Of a stretch of 64,000 nt of DNA, positions 19,390 through 30,609 are shown piece by piece (within the stretch, counting starts at the first letter, position 1; each line of letters opens with the position of its first letter). The translations under genes and the position numbers were made by a program. The stretch lies in NCBI GenBank assembly GCA_943736015.1, contig OX031073.1, positions 22,905,210-22,969,209 on the forward strand. The letters are read 5' to 3'. This DNA comes from Tridacna crocea. Taxonomy: Eukaryota > Mollusca > Bivalvia > Cardiida > Cardiidae. The notes beneath the pieces are model-generated. The model had not been told where the DNA came from, searched no databases, and was given only the letters and a program-made list of their open reading frames with translations.

Positions 19390-19902
19390 ACTCGTCAGCT
19401 TTGTATTTTCTTCTGGGGTTTAAGGTTAGCCACTGGGACAGGATTCATTCCTCTCTCACTCGGTAATGTACAGGGACTTGTAAACCAGAGGTCATCGGTT
19501 CGATACTAGTATATATGCTTGGCCAGATTTATTATGAGGATTGATGATCGTCCTTGCAACCGAACGATTGTTTATTGTTTGGATGATAATTATGCAGAAA
19601 AGTAGCCTATACAGTGGTTTGGAAAGACTGTCCTAGTGTACGAGGTACTTGTTGCATTGTTGTTGTATTGGGGTTTAACACCACTTTAACAGCTAAAGTC
19701 ATATCATGGCGGTCGCCGCGGAATCAGTGCATAGAAATCAGAGGAGGTTATTTTCAAAGATAGTGAACACTCCAAGTCGCTTTTTATAACAATATTCCGA
19801 TACCAGCACTGGTCCACGTTCTTTCTGATCACCCCTCGTATACTTGCTCGGTTTGAAAACATTTGCAGGACTCGATATATCTACAGGGGCTGAAGTCTTG
19901 TT

Positions 19903-20355
19903 TTTGGAGTATAACGCCGCCCATTACCACACAATCCCTACTTTTGATGACCCTGAAAAAGAAGCCTTTACAAAACATTGTGGGAAAAGGAGAAAATGGT
20001 GGTAACCAGCATTTTCTCCTTTTCCAACAAAGTTTGCTATTTTTCACAGAACAAATTTCAAAATTTCAGTCACTTTTATTTTGTCGTCTGCAAATGCTTT
20101 CGATTTGTACATGCCTAAAATAGTGTCGTTTGGTAATGAGTTAAATAACGCTCAGGTCTCATCACCCACGCATTTGTTTCCTGGCTTCTTCACACCAGTA
20201 CTGACACAATTCTCCCCAAGCCACGACTACTTTTCTCACATGCATCAGAGGCAAGGTGCTAAAAATTACCGGAAATAAAGTTTGTCTCAATTGGGTATAG
20301 ATACCTTTCGGTCACGAGTCGGATACTCTAACCACTGAGCTACCCAGCTTGGCTG
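19903..20355 (-). mobile_element. tRNA-derived SINE, split by a MITE
   Basis: On the minus strand the right end reads as a tRNA-like head: A box GGTAGCTCAGTGGTTAGAG and an anticodon-arm-like CCGACTCGTGACCG (Thr-like); the B box is degenerate. The body (CCAAGCCACGACTACTTTTC, CATGCATCAGAGGCAAGGTG) follows the bivalve SINE. The tail GTATAACGCCG (~19905) is cut off from the body by the MITE at 19917-20144. Confidence 0.6.
19917..20144 (+). mobile_element. TTAA-hairpin MITE nested in a SINE
   Basis: CCCATTACCACACAATCCCT start (left TTAA lost) to GGTAATGAGTTAA. The palindrome has lost pairing in part of the right arm. It is younger than the SINE it splits. Confidence 0.88.
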
Positions 20356-20860
20356 CCATGATGGAATCATTGGTGGAAAGGTAAAACAACATTGTTCCAA
20401 AGGGGAAAAAGGCTGTTTTTAAAGACCTCTTTTTTTCCATATCAGATAATGAAAAGGATTCGTAGCCTAGATCTATCTATAATTTAAGAAAGAAAACATT
20501 TTGGAAAAAAGAAAATTTCTCGTCACAAGCTGCAGCCATATAGATCTAGATCTAGATCTCCCGTAGTCTAAGTTACCACACACACAAAAAAAATCTGCAG
20601 CTTCAAATTGACAGCATTTGGAGACGACAAGATGAATGCAGCAAAAAAAAGGGGGGAGTGTGATAAACATTTAACCAAGTTGTTTTCTTAAGAGCGCTGA
20701 ACATGTTGACACCCGTGGGCCCGCCATATCTTCTTTGTTGCGTTTATAAACGACCATATGTATAACCTTTGGGGAGGAGCTAGAAAATGTCTTCGACATT
20801 CGGCAAAAGGCGGTAGAGACATTAGATAGTCTTACGGAATCGACCGATTAGGGACGAGTG
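20356..20860. other. Spacer without a clear feature
   Basis: Contains AGATCTAGATCTAGATCT (~20542) and one MITE-like phrase (TTGACAGCATTTGGAGACGA, ~20607). No coding evidence. Confidence 0.4.
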
Positions 20861-20869
20861 AATCTGTAG

Positions 20870-21034
20870 GTCTCTTCGGAGCTGTGACGTCAGCGCCCCG
20901 TTTGAGCGTTCAGAAATAATCATTCACTTACAGGAACATGGCGGCAACAAACACTGAACTAAAACCTCTTCGCTGAGATCATACTGGAACTACAGCGATT
21001 TTCGCTAAAGACTGGGACTTGGGCATTATTCTGT
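20870..21034 (+). promoter_or_regulatory. Promoter-like segment and non-coding first exon
   Basis: A perfect CRE palindrome, TGACGTCA, lies at 20885-20892. An AACATGGCGGC motif, matching the YY1 element commonly found just downstream of metazoan start sites, lies at 20936-20946. Its ATG opens only a 12-codon frame. The segment ends in a good splice donor, CTGT|GTGAGTACTG, at 21034/21035. The base composition is less AT-rich than its surroundings. It lies 1.2 kb upstream of the first beta-spectrin pseudogene exon and may once have driven that gene or a non-coding RNA; that link is inference. Confidence 0.45.
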
Positions 21035-21534
21035 GTGAGTACTGTCTGAATTTTGTTCTTACGTTGTAACTAAACGGTACTCGATTTATTCAGTCGGTTG
21101 CAAAGCATTGTGCGACACGGGATAACTTGCCATGCCTAGCCTAGGTCGATTCCGTAACTGCATCCAACCAGTAGTGCTCGGTCTTGGTTTAATATTGTTG
21201 CATGTGTTTAACATATATGTGCATGTTTGTAGACCTCATAAGGTTACACACATGTAACCATATTAAATTAAGATTAGTGCCAGTGCTTCTAATAAAAAAA
21301 AATGGCGTATGGCGCGACACGTGGCACGTGATGTCCTACCTTCAGTCTGAAGGTCTGCGCTGATGCTATTTTTGTTACTGGTCTCTGCATACTTTCAAAG
21401 CAACATTCATCAAAAGTATCTGGAATTAATACGAGTTTATTTGCATCTTTTCGAACGCCGCTTTTCCACTCCAGATTAGAGGTAGTGATTGTATTCTGAG
21501 TACATTATTTCTCTTTAAAAGAGTATGTTGTGGG

Positions 21535-21655
21535 TTCTTGCGATGAGACGATTCTAATGAGTACCTACAACATAGTATTTATTGGAGACTTATTAATATT
21601 TTCAATTTTGAAATCAAAATCACCCCCTCAATTTGAAGCTCTGATTCTGGCAAAA
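21535..21655. repeat. Half copy of the 12.4-kb foldback element
   Basis: TTGTGGGTTCTTGCGATGAG, GATTCTAATGAGTACCTACA and GAAATCAAAATCACCCCCTC match the arms at 12380-12605. Confidence 0.65.
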
Positions 21656-21707
21656 GATCGAATTTTTGCAATGACAAAAAAACACCTTTTTCCATAGTGT
21701 TTTCAAA

Positions 21708-21878
21708 TTAACTCTTTAAGAAAGAATTTTTCTGACTCAGGGGAAGAACTGGTAACTAGTATTTTCCCCTTTTCCCACAATGTTTTCTACTCTGCTAATG
21801 TTAAATTTCATTTTTTGAGTTATGTGTATTATGTCAATTTGGACAAGTCTAAAATATTGTCGTTTGGTAAAGACTTAA
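21708..21878 (+). mobile_element. TTAA-hairpin MITE, internally deleted
   Basis: TTAACTCTTTAAGAAAGAAT start, TTTGGTAAAGACTTAA end. The left hairpin arm is mostly gone. Confidence 0.8.
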
Positions 21879-22249
21879 TTCATGTATTCAACCTTAGTTT
21901 ATGTGTGATCGTTCATATTTTTCATGGATGTTTTCAAACATGTTGGCTGCAAATTTTTTTCAGGATATGATGAGTAAATGGCATTTAAAATTTGCTGATT
22001 TGATGTATGCAGGTGTCCTTTCAAGAATTTTTTATAACTTAGCTCTTTATGCATGTAGATAAATAGATTTTTTGTCAGCAGAGATGAGTAAAGCACTGCC
22101 CTTGTATAATGTACAAAATAACAGACAACATCTTAGATCTACATTGTTCACAAACCTGTCTGATAAAATATCTAGAGTTGCTTTATAGGATATAGAACAC
22201 TTTACAAAATTTCTAACAAATTTTCTCTTTTTATCTGTTTTTTTTTTAG

Positions 22250-22388
22250 GAAAGACAATGTCATACATCTCTGGAACTACTTATTGGAACTGTTACAGTG
22301 TAGAAGTATATGCCTTGAACTCTCCCCACAACTATAAAAGATCCTCTGAGAAATGCTGTATGTGCTTGACTGGGTAGAAGAAATTAAG
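22250..22388 (+). pseudogene. Beta-spectrin pseudogene exon remnant 1
   Basis: Acceptor TTTTTTTTAG|G, donor AAG|GTAAGA. Reads KDNVIHLWNYLLELLQC, then EMLYVLDWVEEIK, closely matching beta-spectrin KDNVIRLWEYLLELLRAR and EMLYIMDWMDEMK. Two in-frame stops (TAA, TGA) stand between, at or near glutamine positions of human. Confidence 0.85.
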
Positions 22389-22569
22389 GTAAGAAGGACT
22401 AAACTTAAACTCTTTGACTTGTATAAAGTATGTTTTGACTTGCATATGTCCCAATTCCAGACAGATTGTTTCTGAGAGGCGATTTCAAAAGCTTTCTCTT
22501 CCATGTGTGTTAAAAGTTGTCATAGTATGGTAAAGAGTGTAATAAATGATAGGAATTTCTCTTTCTTGT

Positions 22570-24270
22570 TGAACCTTTTAGTTCTAGGTTTCTTTATTAG
22601 TCCCCTACTGGTGAAGCCGGAAGGTACTCTAGGTTTGCACTCGGTCAGTCTGTCCGTCAGTCCTGCAAATCAGTTTTCCGGACTTTTTCTCTATACACTG
22701 GCAGATATTGAGCTGATTTTTGGTGGGTAGATCAACCACCATGACTTACAGATCAAGTTTGTGTTTCATTCCGGTCTATTGATTTTTAACAAAATTAAGG
22801 GCCTTGGACTGATGAATTTTCACAGAAAAAACAGTTTTCCAGACTTTTTTTCTAAATGATGGTGGATATTGACCAGATTTTTGCTTTGTAGGTAAACCAA
22901 TATCACTTATGCATCAAGTTCAACTTTCGTTCCACTCCACTTATTTTTCACAGATTTGGGGGCCTTGGACTTTAAAATTTTCAATGATGAAACACTTTTC
23001 TACACTTCTTAGCTTCACTGGCGGAAGGCCATTGGGCTTATGTAATGGCCCAGTGTCTGTCGTGCATCTGTCCATCCGTCGTCTGTGTGTCCATCCATCC
23101 TTACTTGCATTAACTTTTATTTTCAAACTTCTCTGAAACTACCTATACCATTTTGATGAAACTTTACAGAAATGATCCTGCCATGGGCATTACAGAATTC
23201 CCTTAGAGAATTTATTCCTTCAAAAACTCTGGTTGCCATGGCAACAAAACTGAAATTTGGTGTCTAGGTTTATCTAGTGGACCTGTACCAAGTTCCTACA
23301 AATAATAGCCCTGGGGTCAAAATTGGCCCCATCCAGGGGGTCACAAGTTTTATACAGGCTTATATAAGGAAAACTTTAAAATCCTTCTGGTACCTAGCCA
23401 TAGGGCTTAGGGCCACCAAATTTGGCAAGTATCTTTATCAAGTGATGTCTACCAAGAGTGCCCAAATTATAGTCCTGGGGTCAAATTTGGTCAGGTCCCG
23501 GGGGTCACAAGTTTTATATTGGCTCGTATAGGGTGAACTTTTAAAATCCTGGTGGTACCTAGCTATAGGGCCTAGGGTTGCCAAATTTTGCATGCATCTT
23601 TATCAAGTGGTTGTCTACCAAGAGTGCACAAATTATAGCCCTGGGCTCAAATTTGGCCTGGCCCCGGAGGTCACAAATTTTATATGGGCTTAAACATGGA
23701 TAATTAAAAATCTTCTCATACCAAGCCATAGGGCCTAGTGCTACGATTTTGGCATGCATCTTTTCAAGTGGTTGTCTACCAAGAGTGCCCAAATTGTAGC
23801 CCTAGGGTCAAATTTGGCCCGGCCCAGGGGGGTCACAAGGTCTATATGGGCTCATATTGGGAATGCTGTAAAAATCTATTTGTACATAGCCATAAGACCT
23901 AGGACTACCAAATTTTGCATGTAGCATTATCTAGTGGGTCTCTGCCAGGCCTTGGGGTCAAGTTTGTCCCAACACTAGGGTCACAAATTTTACATGAGCT
24001 TTTGTGGTGAAAACTTTAGAAATTGACAGGTTACTAACCATAATAAAGACTAGGGCTACTAAATTTATTCTGTCTCATGGGTCTCATATTTTACAGGGCC
24101 TTTTATTGAAAAAACTTTGAAAATCTTGTTTATAACCATTCTAGACCTGTATCATTTGCAGCTTTATCTTGTGAACCTCCACCAGGATTCAAGTAATTAT
24201 AGCTTTGTGGTCAAAATAGGCTTTGCCGGGGGTCATAACTTTCTTGTAGGATCTTGTATCAAATAAGAAA
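22570..24270. mobile_element. Pearl-like Helitron-related element with ~164-bp tandem core (type 1)
   Basis: A head with CACTCGGTCAGTCTGTCCGT is followed by diverged copies of a unit of about 164 bp: ATAGGGCCTAGGGCTACC, AAGAGTGCCCAAATTATAGC, GGTCACAAGTTTTATATxGG. The best units start near 23395, 23560, 23722 and 23887. The (CCGT)n tract plus tandem core fit the pearl/HINE elements of bivalves. It fills the region of a missing spectrin exon. Open frames here are array translations. Confidence 0.65.
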
Positions 24271-25283
24271 AAAATTGTTTGTCCTCAAGTTCGAACCAGT
24301 TGGCCAAATATTGTAATGTTTGGCTTGTAGTGCTTTTAGCTCTACTGGCTTTCAGCCAGCAGAGCTTATGTCATGGCGTGGTTTCCGTCGTCCGTCCGTC
24401 CGTCAGTCTGTCCGTCCGTCCGTCTGTCCGTCAGTTAGTCTTTTTCTTGTTTACGCGATAAAGTCTGCATTTCTTGCCCGATTTTCGTGAAACTTGCACA
24501 GTTTGTTTATCTCATCAATACCTTTGACCCTATTGATTTTGAGAAAAATCCAACAAACAGTATGGGAAAAGTAGCCATTTCAAGTTGAAAATTTCAAATT
24601 CTTGTTTACGCGATAAAGTCTGCATTTGTTGTCCGATTTTCATGAAACTTGCACAGTTTGTTTATCTCATCAGTAGCTTCAACCCTACTGATTTTGAGAA
24701 AAATCCAACAAACAGTATGGGAAAAGTAGCCATTTCAACTTGAAAATTTCAAATTCTTGTTTACCTGATAAAGTCTGCATTTGTTGCTTGATTTTTGTGA
24801 AACTTGCACAGTTTGTTTATCTCATCAATAGCTTCAACCCTATTGATTTTGAAAAAAATCCAACAAACAGTATGGGAAAAGTAGCCATTTCAAGTTGAAA
24901 ATTTCAAATTCTTGTTTACGCAATAAAGTCTGCATTTGTTGCCTGATTTTCATGAAAATCACACAGTTTGTTTATCTTATCAGTAGCTTCAACCCTACTG
25001 ATTTTGAGAAAAATCCAACAAACAGTATGGAAAAAGTAGCCATTTCAACTTGAAAATTTTAAATTCTTGTTTATGCGATAAAGTCTGCATTTGTTGCCTG
25101 ATTTTCGTGAAACTTGCACAGTTTGTTTATCTCATCAATAGCTTCAACCCTATTGATTTTGAAAAAATCCAACAAACAGTATGGGAAAAGTAGCCATTTC
25201 AAGTTGAAAATTTCAAATCATTGTTTACACAATAAAGTCTGCATTTTTTGCCTGATTTTCATGAAAATCACACAGTTTGTTTA

Positions 25284-26413
25284 CTGTAATTCCCCTAAGT
25301 ATTCGGACGGAAAAAAATAATTTTTTTTTTGGTGTCTGAAAACTTATTTAATTATTTGTTTGGCTGTCCGAAAATTTCGGGAAATCTCTTTCCAACAACA
25401 ACAACATATCCTTCATTAGACATCGTATGTGCAACATACAGTAAGGCATATATTTCCCGAAAAGAACTGACATGAGAACGACCTTTATGGATAATTAAAA
25501 CTTACTTGTAAAAAGAGTTCATACAATTACGTATTCGAACGCAAATAGCTACTTCGCTAAACAATCCTAAATCATGGTCGTGATAAGGGTTATTCTTGAC
25601 CCGACTAAACCTGGTTACGTCACCCATACACGTGCTTGTCTCCATGCCAACATGTCTTTGTACAGGTCGTTACAACTAGCCATCCCGTTATGCATTAAAA
25701 GTGTATCTTATAGCGTTTATAGATAAGATTTACATCTTTAATGTGTCACGGGTATTGGACTAAATATATACAGCCTGTGTAACACAAATTAGCACCTGCA
25801 TTCAGTCTACCGCGATCAATCAGATACCAAACAAGGGATTTAAGTTTAAAACATAGATCGATTTACTCTTCTCAGGTACTTGCTAATTAACTCTTTACCA
25901 CACAATCACGACTTTAAACGATCCTGGGTAAAACCTTTTGAAAACATTGTTGGAAAAGGAGAAAACGCTGGAATTGATTATTTTCTCCTCTTCCCCCACC
26001 GTTTTCTTCGTTATCCAATCAAAAATCATTTTAGCAAAATGTAATTGTCGTCTGCGAATCCTTCGAATTTTATCAAGTCCAATAACATTTTCGTTTGGTA
26101 AAAGTTTACCATATCCCAAACAAGCCTTTAATAATAATAATAATAATATAGTGGGTCTTCGTCAACTTCTAAACCATTTTAATTTGTTGTTTGGGAAAGA
26201 GTGTAGCGGGTCTTCGTCAACTTTTAAATCATTTTAATTTGTTGTTTGGTAGAGTACTGCGGGTTTTCTAAACCATCATAATTTCGTGTCCGAAAATTTA
26301 GGGACAATTATTTTACCAAGTGTCCGAACTTAGGGACAAAAAATAAATTATTTCCGAAAATAATTAATGGTGTCCGAAAATTTAGGGTGTCCGAATACTT
26401 GGGGGAATTACGG
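25284..26413. mobile_element. TA-flanked Tc1/mariner-pogo-like non-autonomous element
   Basis: Termini CTGTAATTCCCCTAAGTATT and AATACTTGGGGGAATTACGG are inverted repeats bounded by TA (25282-25283 and 26414-26415). GTCCGAAAATTT phrases recur near both ends. About 1130 bp with no transposase frame; inserted into a unit of the 154-bp array. It contains a TTAA-hairpin MITE at 25888. Confidence 0.75.
25888..26110 (+). mobile_element. TTAA-hairpin MITE nested in the TA-flanked element
   Basis: TTAACTCTTTACCACACAAT start to TTTGGTAAAAGTTTACC. The hairpin core is replaced by GCTGGAATTGATT. Third level of nesting here. Confidence 0.8.
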
Positions 26414-27030
26414 TATCTTATCAGTACTTTCAACCCTATTGATTTGGAGAAAAATCCATAAAGTCTGCATTTGTTGCCTGATTTTCGTGAAACTTGCACA
26501 GTTTGTTTATCTCATCAATAGCTTCAACCCTATTGATTTTGAAAAAATCCAACAAACAGTATGGGAAAAGTAGCCATTTCAAGTTGAAAATTTCAAATCA
26601 TTGTTTACACAATAAAGTCTGCATTTTTTGCCTGATTTTCATGAAAATCACACAGTTTATCTTATCAGTACTTTCAACCCTATTGATTTGGAGAAAAATC
26701 CAACAAACAGTATGGAAAAAGTAGCCATTTCAAGTTGAAAATTTTGAATTCTTGTTACGGGATAAAATGTGCATTTGTAATTAGATTTTTGTGAAACTTG
26801 CACAATTTGTTCATCTCTTTTATAGCTTCAACCCTATCTATTTTGAAATAAATCCAACAAACAGTATGGGAAAAGAAACCATTTCAAGTTGAAAATTACC
26901 AATTCTTGTTTTCATGACAAAGTATGCATTTCTTGTCAGATTTTCATGAAAAAGCAAAATTGAATTCTCTGCCAGTAGAGCATATTCAGGCCCTTCAGGG
27001 CCTTCTAGTTATTTATAAGCTAGTGGAGCA

Positions 27031-27400
27031 ATACAGGGCCATTATGGCCCTCTTGTTTTCTAAACCCTGGTACATATTTACTTCATTTTTGGTGTATAAG
27101 TCAACCACCATGACTTACAGACCAAGTTACAGTTTTGTTCTGCTCCACTGCTTTTACACAGATTTGCAGGCCTTGGTCTTGGAAATTTTCACTGATAAAT
27201 GTTGAATGTTTTCGGGGGTAACTGGAATAAGTTTGTCCGTCCGTCTCTCGGCGTGTCTGTTCGTCTGTCTGTGTGTCCATCTGTCTGTGTGTCTGTCTGA
27301 CTGCCTGTGTACAAAATACTAGCAGTTTTGTCGTGAACTCCTCTCAGAGTTTTCCTTCACTTGTATTGAAACTATGCACATAATATTGAACATCGGGGTA
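27031..27400. mobile_element. Pearl-like element fragments
   Basis: 27080-27200 matches 22690-22990 (TCAACCACCATGACTTACAG). 27220-27300 is a GTCCGTCCGTCTCTC/TGTCTGT tract, followed by TTTTCCTTCACTTGTATTGA as in 59950-60000. Confidence 0.55.
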
Positions 27401-27403
27401 ATT

Positions 27404-27530
27404 CATGTTTTTGAGGTCGTTTACATTCACAGAGGCCCAAAAATGCTTTAACGCCCGAGTGCAAAGCACGAGGGTGTTTAAGTATTTTGAGGGCCTCTGC
27501 AAATGTTAACTGAAAAAACATGAATTAATG
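27404..27530. repeat. Foldback element, ~50-bp arms
   Basis: Left arm AATTCATGTTTTTGAGGTCG ... CAGAGGCCCAAAAATGCTTT; right arm TTAAGTATTTTGAGGGCCTC ... CTGAAAAAACATGAATT. Confidence 0.65.
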
Positions 27531-28819
27531 CTATTATTGCATAAAGTAAAGGTATTTTAACAATGATTTGCACAGATATCAAAAATATTTCCATAAAAAT
27601 GCAAATAGGTGAACTTATACTGTACATAAATGGGTCAAAACCGGAAGTCCACCAAGTTTTTGTTAAGAGTGGTGTAGGGCCATTAGTCCTGTACGCCAGT
27701 TTTGATTCTCTCTGTGTAAATACCATTCTTTTGTTTTTTAATACACACTTGACTTATGTGGAATAAACTTGCACATGTTTGGACAAATACACCTAGGATT
27801 AATGAGTGGATATGAATTCCTGTAACTGAAAGACGATGGTGGGTTCGATCGACATCAAGCGAGGCGGACCAATAATGTTAAAAAGTGGGTGGGATGTAGC
27901 TGGTTTAGAGTACATTTCACGGGTGAAGTTTTGTTCAGATCTCGATTACACTGAGGTCCTGTGCAAAATTTGGTTATTGGTGTACTAATATCATCAAAGA
28001 CATGCTGCGAAAAGGATCTAATATGCTACAAATTCCTACAGTTTGATGTCAGAGTCTAGGGAAAATTTGACAAGGACAGACTTTGTTTACAAGGTAGACC
28101 TGAATCCAGGATATTGATAGTACAAAGGCGGGCGTTAACAGTGCGTGAATTTACTGATTAATACACATTTTCTCCTGTTAACCATCCGATTTTTACCCGT
28201 TAATATATGCTTATAATGGCCCGAAAAGGCACCCCTGGTTGAGGAATTTTCTTCCCTTGAACTTGACATTTTTTTCTGTCGAATCTGTGGCGGGCTATTA
28301 AGTCACATTCAGTGACAGCTCTACTTTAAGTAATTAAATTATAACACCTATACACGGTAAGCTAGTACCTGCTGGTGATAAGGTCATTGTCATCTCACAA
28401 GTTAAAGGTCATATTTCTGAAAATTTGCTTTTACAGGGGCAATCGTGTTTCACAAACACGTCTTGTCTTTGTAAAACTTCTTCATTGAACTTACTTTAAC
28501 GAGAAAAGTGCTTATATATCTGACTTTCCTTAAAGCATTGCATACAAAGACCGACATGATGCTTGTAACTCTGAAAGTGGATCAAATACATTTTTTCTCC
28601 TCCACAGGGTTTCACAAACTATGCCTGCCAGCATTATATATACGGCCGGTAGGGGACTCATTATTGCTCTGCAATACTGACTCAATATTGCTCTGCAATA
28701 CTATCAGAATGCTTGTTTTACACGATACAGCATGAGTTTGAGATCAATTGTGTTTTAAATTACAAAATACCATTCTTGAAGAAAGAATTTTACATTTGAA
28801 TGGTTTTGATAAATACTAG
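27531..28819. other. Pseudogene intron, mostly unrecognised
   Basis: 28230-28340 (GGTTGAGGAATTTTCTTCCC, CACATTCAGTGACAGCTCTA) matches 60045-60145. 28440-28510 (GTGTTTCACAAACACGTCTT, AACTTCTTCATTGAACTTAC) matches 38285-38345. ATTGCTCTGCAATACTxxx is duplicated at 28661-28705. The spectrin exon expected here was not found. Confidence 0.4.
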
Positions 28820-29049
28820 GCTGCAGACCAATGGACCCAGAGATCATCAAAGATCCCATCAATACACTGGAGAATGTGTATGAAAAACTCAAGAGATTGG
28901 CAGAGGAGAGTGCATACTGCAAACTCGGGCAGTTCCACTTGGACATGGCTGATGAAGAAGGATGGATTAGAGGGGATGAACAGCTCATGTCTGCTCCAGA
29001 TTTTGGTCGTGACCTTACTGTCATTTATCTCTTAATTAACAAAGAAAAG
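28820..29049 (+). pseudogene. Beta-spectrin pseudogene exon remnant 2
   Basis: Acceptor ACTAG|GC, donor AAG|GTTGGT. The open frame reads MDPEIIKDPINTLENVYEKL, then MADEEGWIRGDEQLMSAPDF and GRDLTVIYLLINKEK, matching the end of one beta-spectrin repeat and start of the next (CDPQVIRDRV, MAEEEGWIREKE, DYGKDLTSVMRLL). About five residues are missing where human has AERRARLEESRRLWKFF. Confidence 0.85.
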
Positions 29050-29465
29050 GTTGGTTATCATTCATACATTTGTTTATTGTTGTTTACAAGGCTTACGCTA
29101 TTTTGCATATTATATATGATTGATTACTTATGGGGTTTGAATACATAGGTTTTGGGTTATTCCAAACAAAGTTCCTTGTGTTTTATGTTAACAGAACTTA
29201 ATTGTCTTATGGTTCTCTGTGGCTATATAAAGATGTTAGGTGTAACCTTATATAACCCTGAGATTGAACCCAGCTAGCAGTAACTAGCACTAAATGACAG
29301 TGTTAGCCACATCGAAATGTCCTTGGCCGAAGTGCATTGAAATACTGGAAAAACCTTGGACAGACATGAGAGGTTGCCAGGTGTGAAGCAATGATGAATG
29401 TGGCCTAAAACAATTCTTACAGTCATTATTCCTATGCATTCTATAAAATTTCCAATAATGAATAG

Positions 29466-29690
29466 GTTAACTCTCAAGCAAACAAAAACATAAAGAGTTG
29501 TGTAAGTTGAAAGTTTTTGCAGCAGACAAGTTAAATGTGACTCACATGATGGAATTTGTTCATGACAGGCTACAATTGCCTTGGGAATAGGAGAAAAATG
29601 CTGGTTATCTGCATTTTCACCATTTTCCGCAGTATTTTCATTTAGCCTCTTCATCAGATTCTTCAAACATGGGATCAACATTTTGTCAAG
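29466..29690 (-). mobile_element. Old TTAA-hairpin MITE in a pseudogene intron
   Basis: GTTAACTCTCAAGCAAACAA start; hairpin GAGAAAAATGCTGGTTATCT heavily mutated. Confidence 0.6.
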
Positions 29691-29800
29691 TAGGCTTTAT
29701 GCTGCAGCTGATTGGCTAATAGTATGAATGTAAGGAAAGTTTAAACAGGTGAATCTTGCTTTATTGTAAAACTTAATTATAATATTGTATCGATTCACAG

Positions 29801-30005
29801 AATATGGAGGATGAGATGACTGCCAGACACACCCATTTGCAGTCTGTATTACAAGTTGGTAATGATCTCATTTTGGCTGGCAATTTTGGCACAGACAAGG
29901 TCCGGGAGCGCATAAACGAGATAAACGAGCAGTGGGAAAGCCTCGTAGATCTGTCAGCCTTCAGAAAAAAAAACTCGCCTAAATAAAGCTGTGGACTTCT
30001 ATCAG
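29801..30005 (+). pseudogene. Beta-spectrin pseudogene exon remnant 3
   Basis: Acceptor TTCACAG|AA, donor TATCAG|GTATGG. Reads NMEDEMTARHTHLQ, then FGTDKVRERINEINEQWESL and SAFRKK, matching FEDEMSGRSGHFEQ, FGSEKIRERIIYIREQWANL and SAIRKKRL. A nine-A run after FRKK is one base longer than the frame needs; the other frame then gives RLNKAVDFYQ up to the donor. Confidence 0.88.
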
Positions 30006-30129
30006 GTATGGATAATCAGTAATCGGCCTCAAAAATCAATTGATAATGCAGTTGGTAAAAGTGGAATGCTGACAGATGAAAAGTGATAAAGTATACTTTG
30101 TCGGTTTTCTAGTTCTTGCAGTACTAGTG

Positions 30130-30445
30130 GTGTAACCATGTCTTGTCTTGACTCGTCTTGCAGGCATTAGTGATGGATACATGGATTCAAAATTAAAGGC
30201 CATGTAAAAGTATCTATGTTAACATGTCTTGTCTTGACTCATCTTGCACACATTAGTGATGGATATACATGGATTCAAAATTAAAGGCCAAGTAAAAGTA
30301 TCTATGTAAACATGTCTTGTCTTGACTCGTCTTACAGACACTAGTGATGGATGCATGGATTCAAAATTAAAGGCCAAGTAAAAGTATCTTTGTTAACATG
30401 TCTTGACTCAGCTTACAGACACTAGTGATGGATACATGGATTCAA
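30130..30445 (+). repeat. ~87-bp tandem repeat, about four units
   Basis: Units begin at CATGTCTTGTCTTGACTCGT near 30138, 30222, 30310 and 30399, and include AGTGATGGATACATGGATTC and AAAATTAAAGGCCAxGTAAAAG. A partial fifth begins near 30541. Spectrin pseudogene intron. Confidence 0.8.
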
Positions 30446-30609
30446 AATTAAAGATCCGCTAGCTGCCAAAAGTAACAAACTGTCAGGTCAAATTGCAGGC
30501 AAATTTAATTCAGACCATGTAAAAGTATAAATTTATGTTACCATGTCATGTCTTGACTTGTCGAGTCTCATCTTGACAATGTATTTAGTACAATCTAAGT
30601 TCCCGAGAG

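Larger units (their letters stand above)
24330..27030. mobile_element. Pearl-like element with ~154-bp tandem core (type 2)
   Basis: The head TAGCTCTACTGGCTTTCAGC runs into (CCGT)n at 24390-24430, then units of about 154 bp starting near 24449, 24602, 24756, 24911, 25066 and 25219 and continuing after a nested element at 26414. Unit phrases: GATAAAGTCTGCATTTGTTG, GAAACTTGCACAGTTTGTTT, AAAAGTAGCCATTTCAA. The tail GCCAGTAGAGCATATTCAGG inverts the head GCTCTACTGGC and is followed by the short palindrome GGCCCTTCAGGGCC. These subterminal inverted repeats and the 3' hairpin are Helitron-like (HINE/pearl). Confidence 0.75.

Noticed and set aside
20270-20355. Functional tRNA-Thr gene on the minus strand
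   Set aside because: The A box and anticodon region look right, but the B box and acceptor stem are degenerate and the sequence continues into a SINE body.
22570-27030. CRISPR-like array of regularly spaced repeats
   Set aside because: The units are 150-166 bp, contiguous, without unique spacers, in a eukaryotic context.
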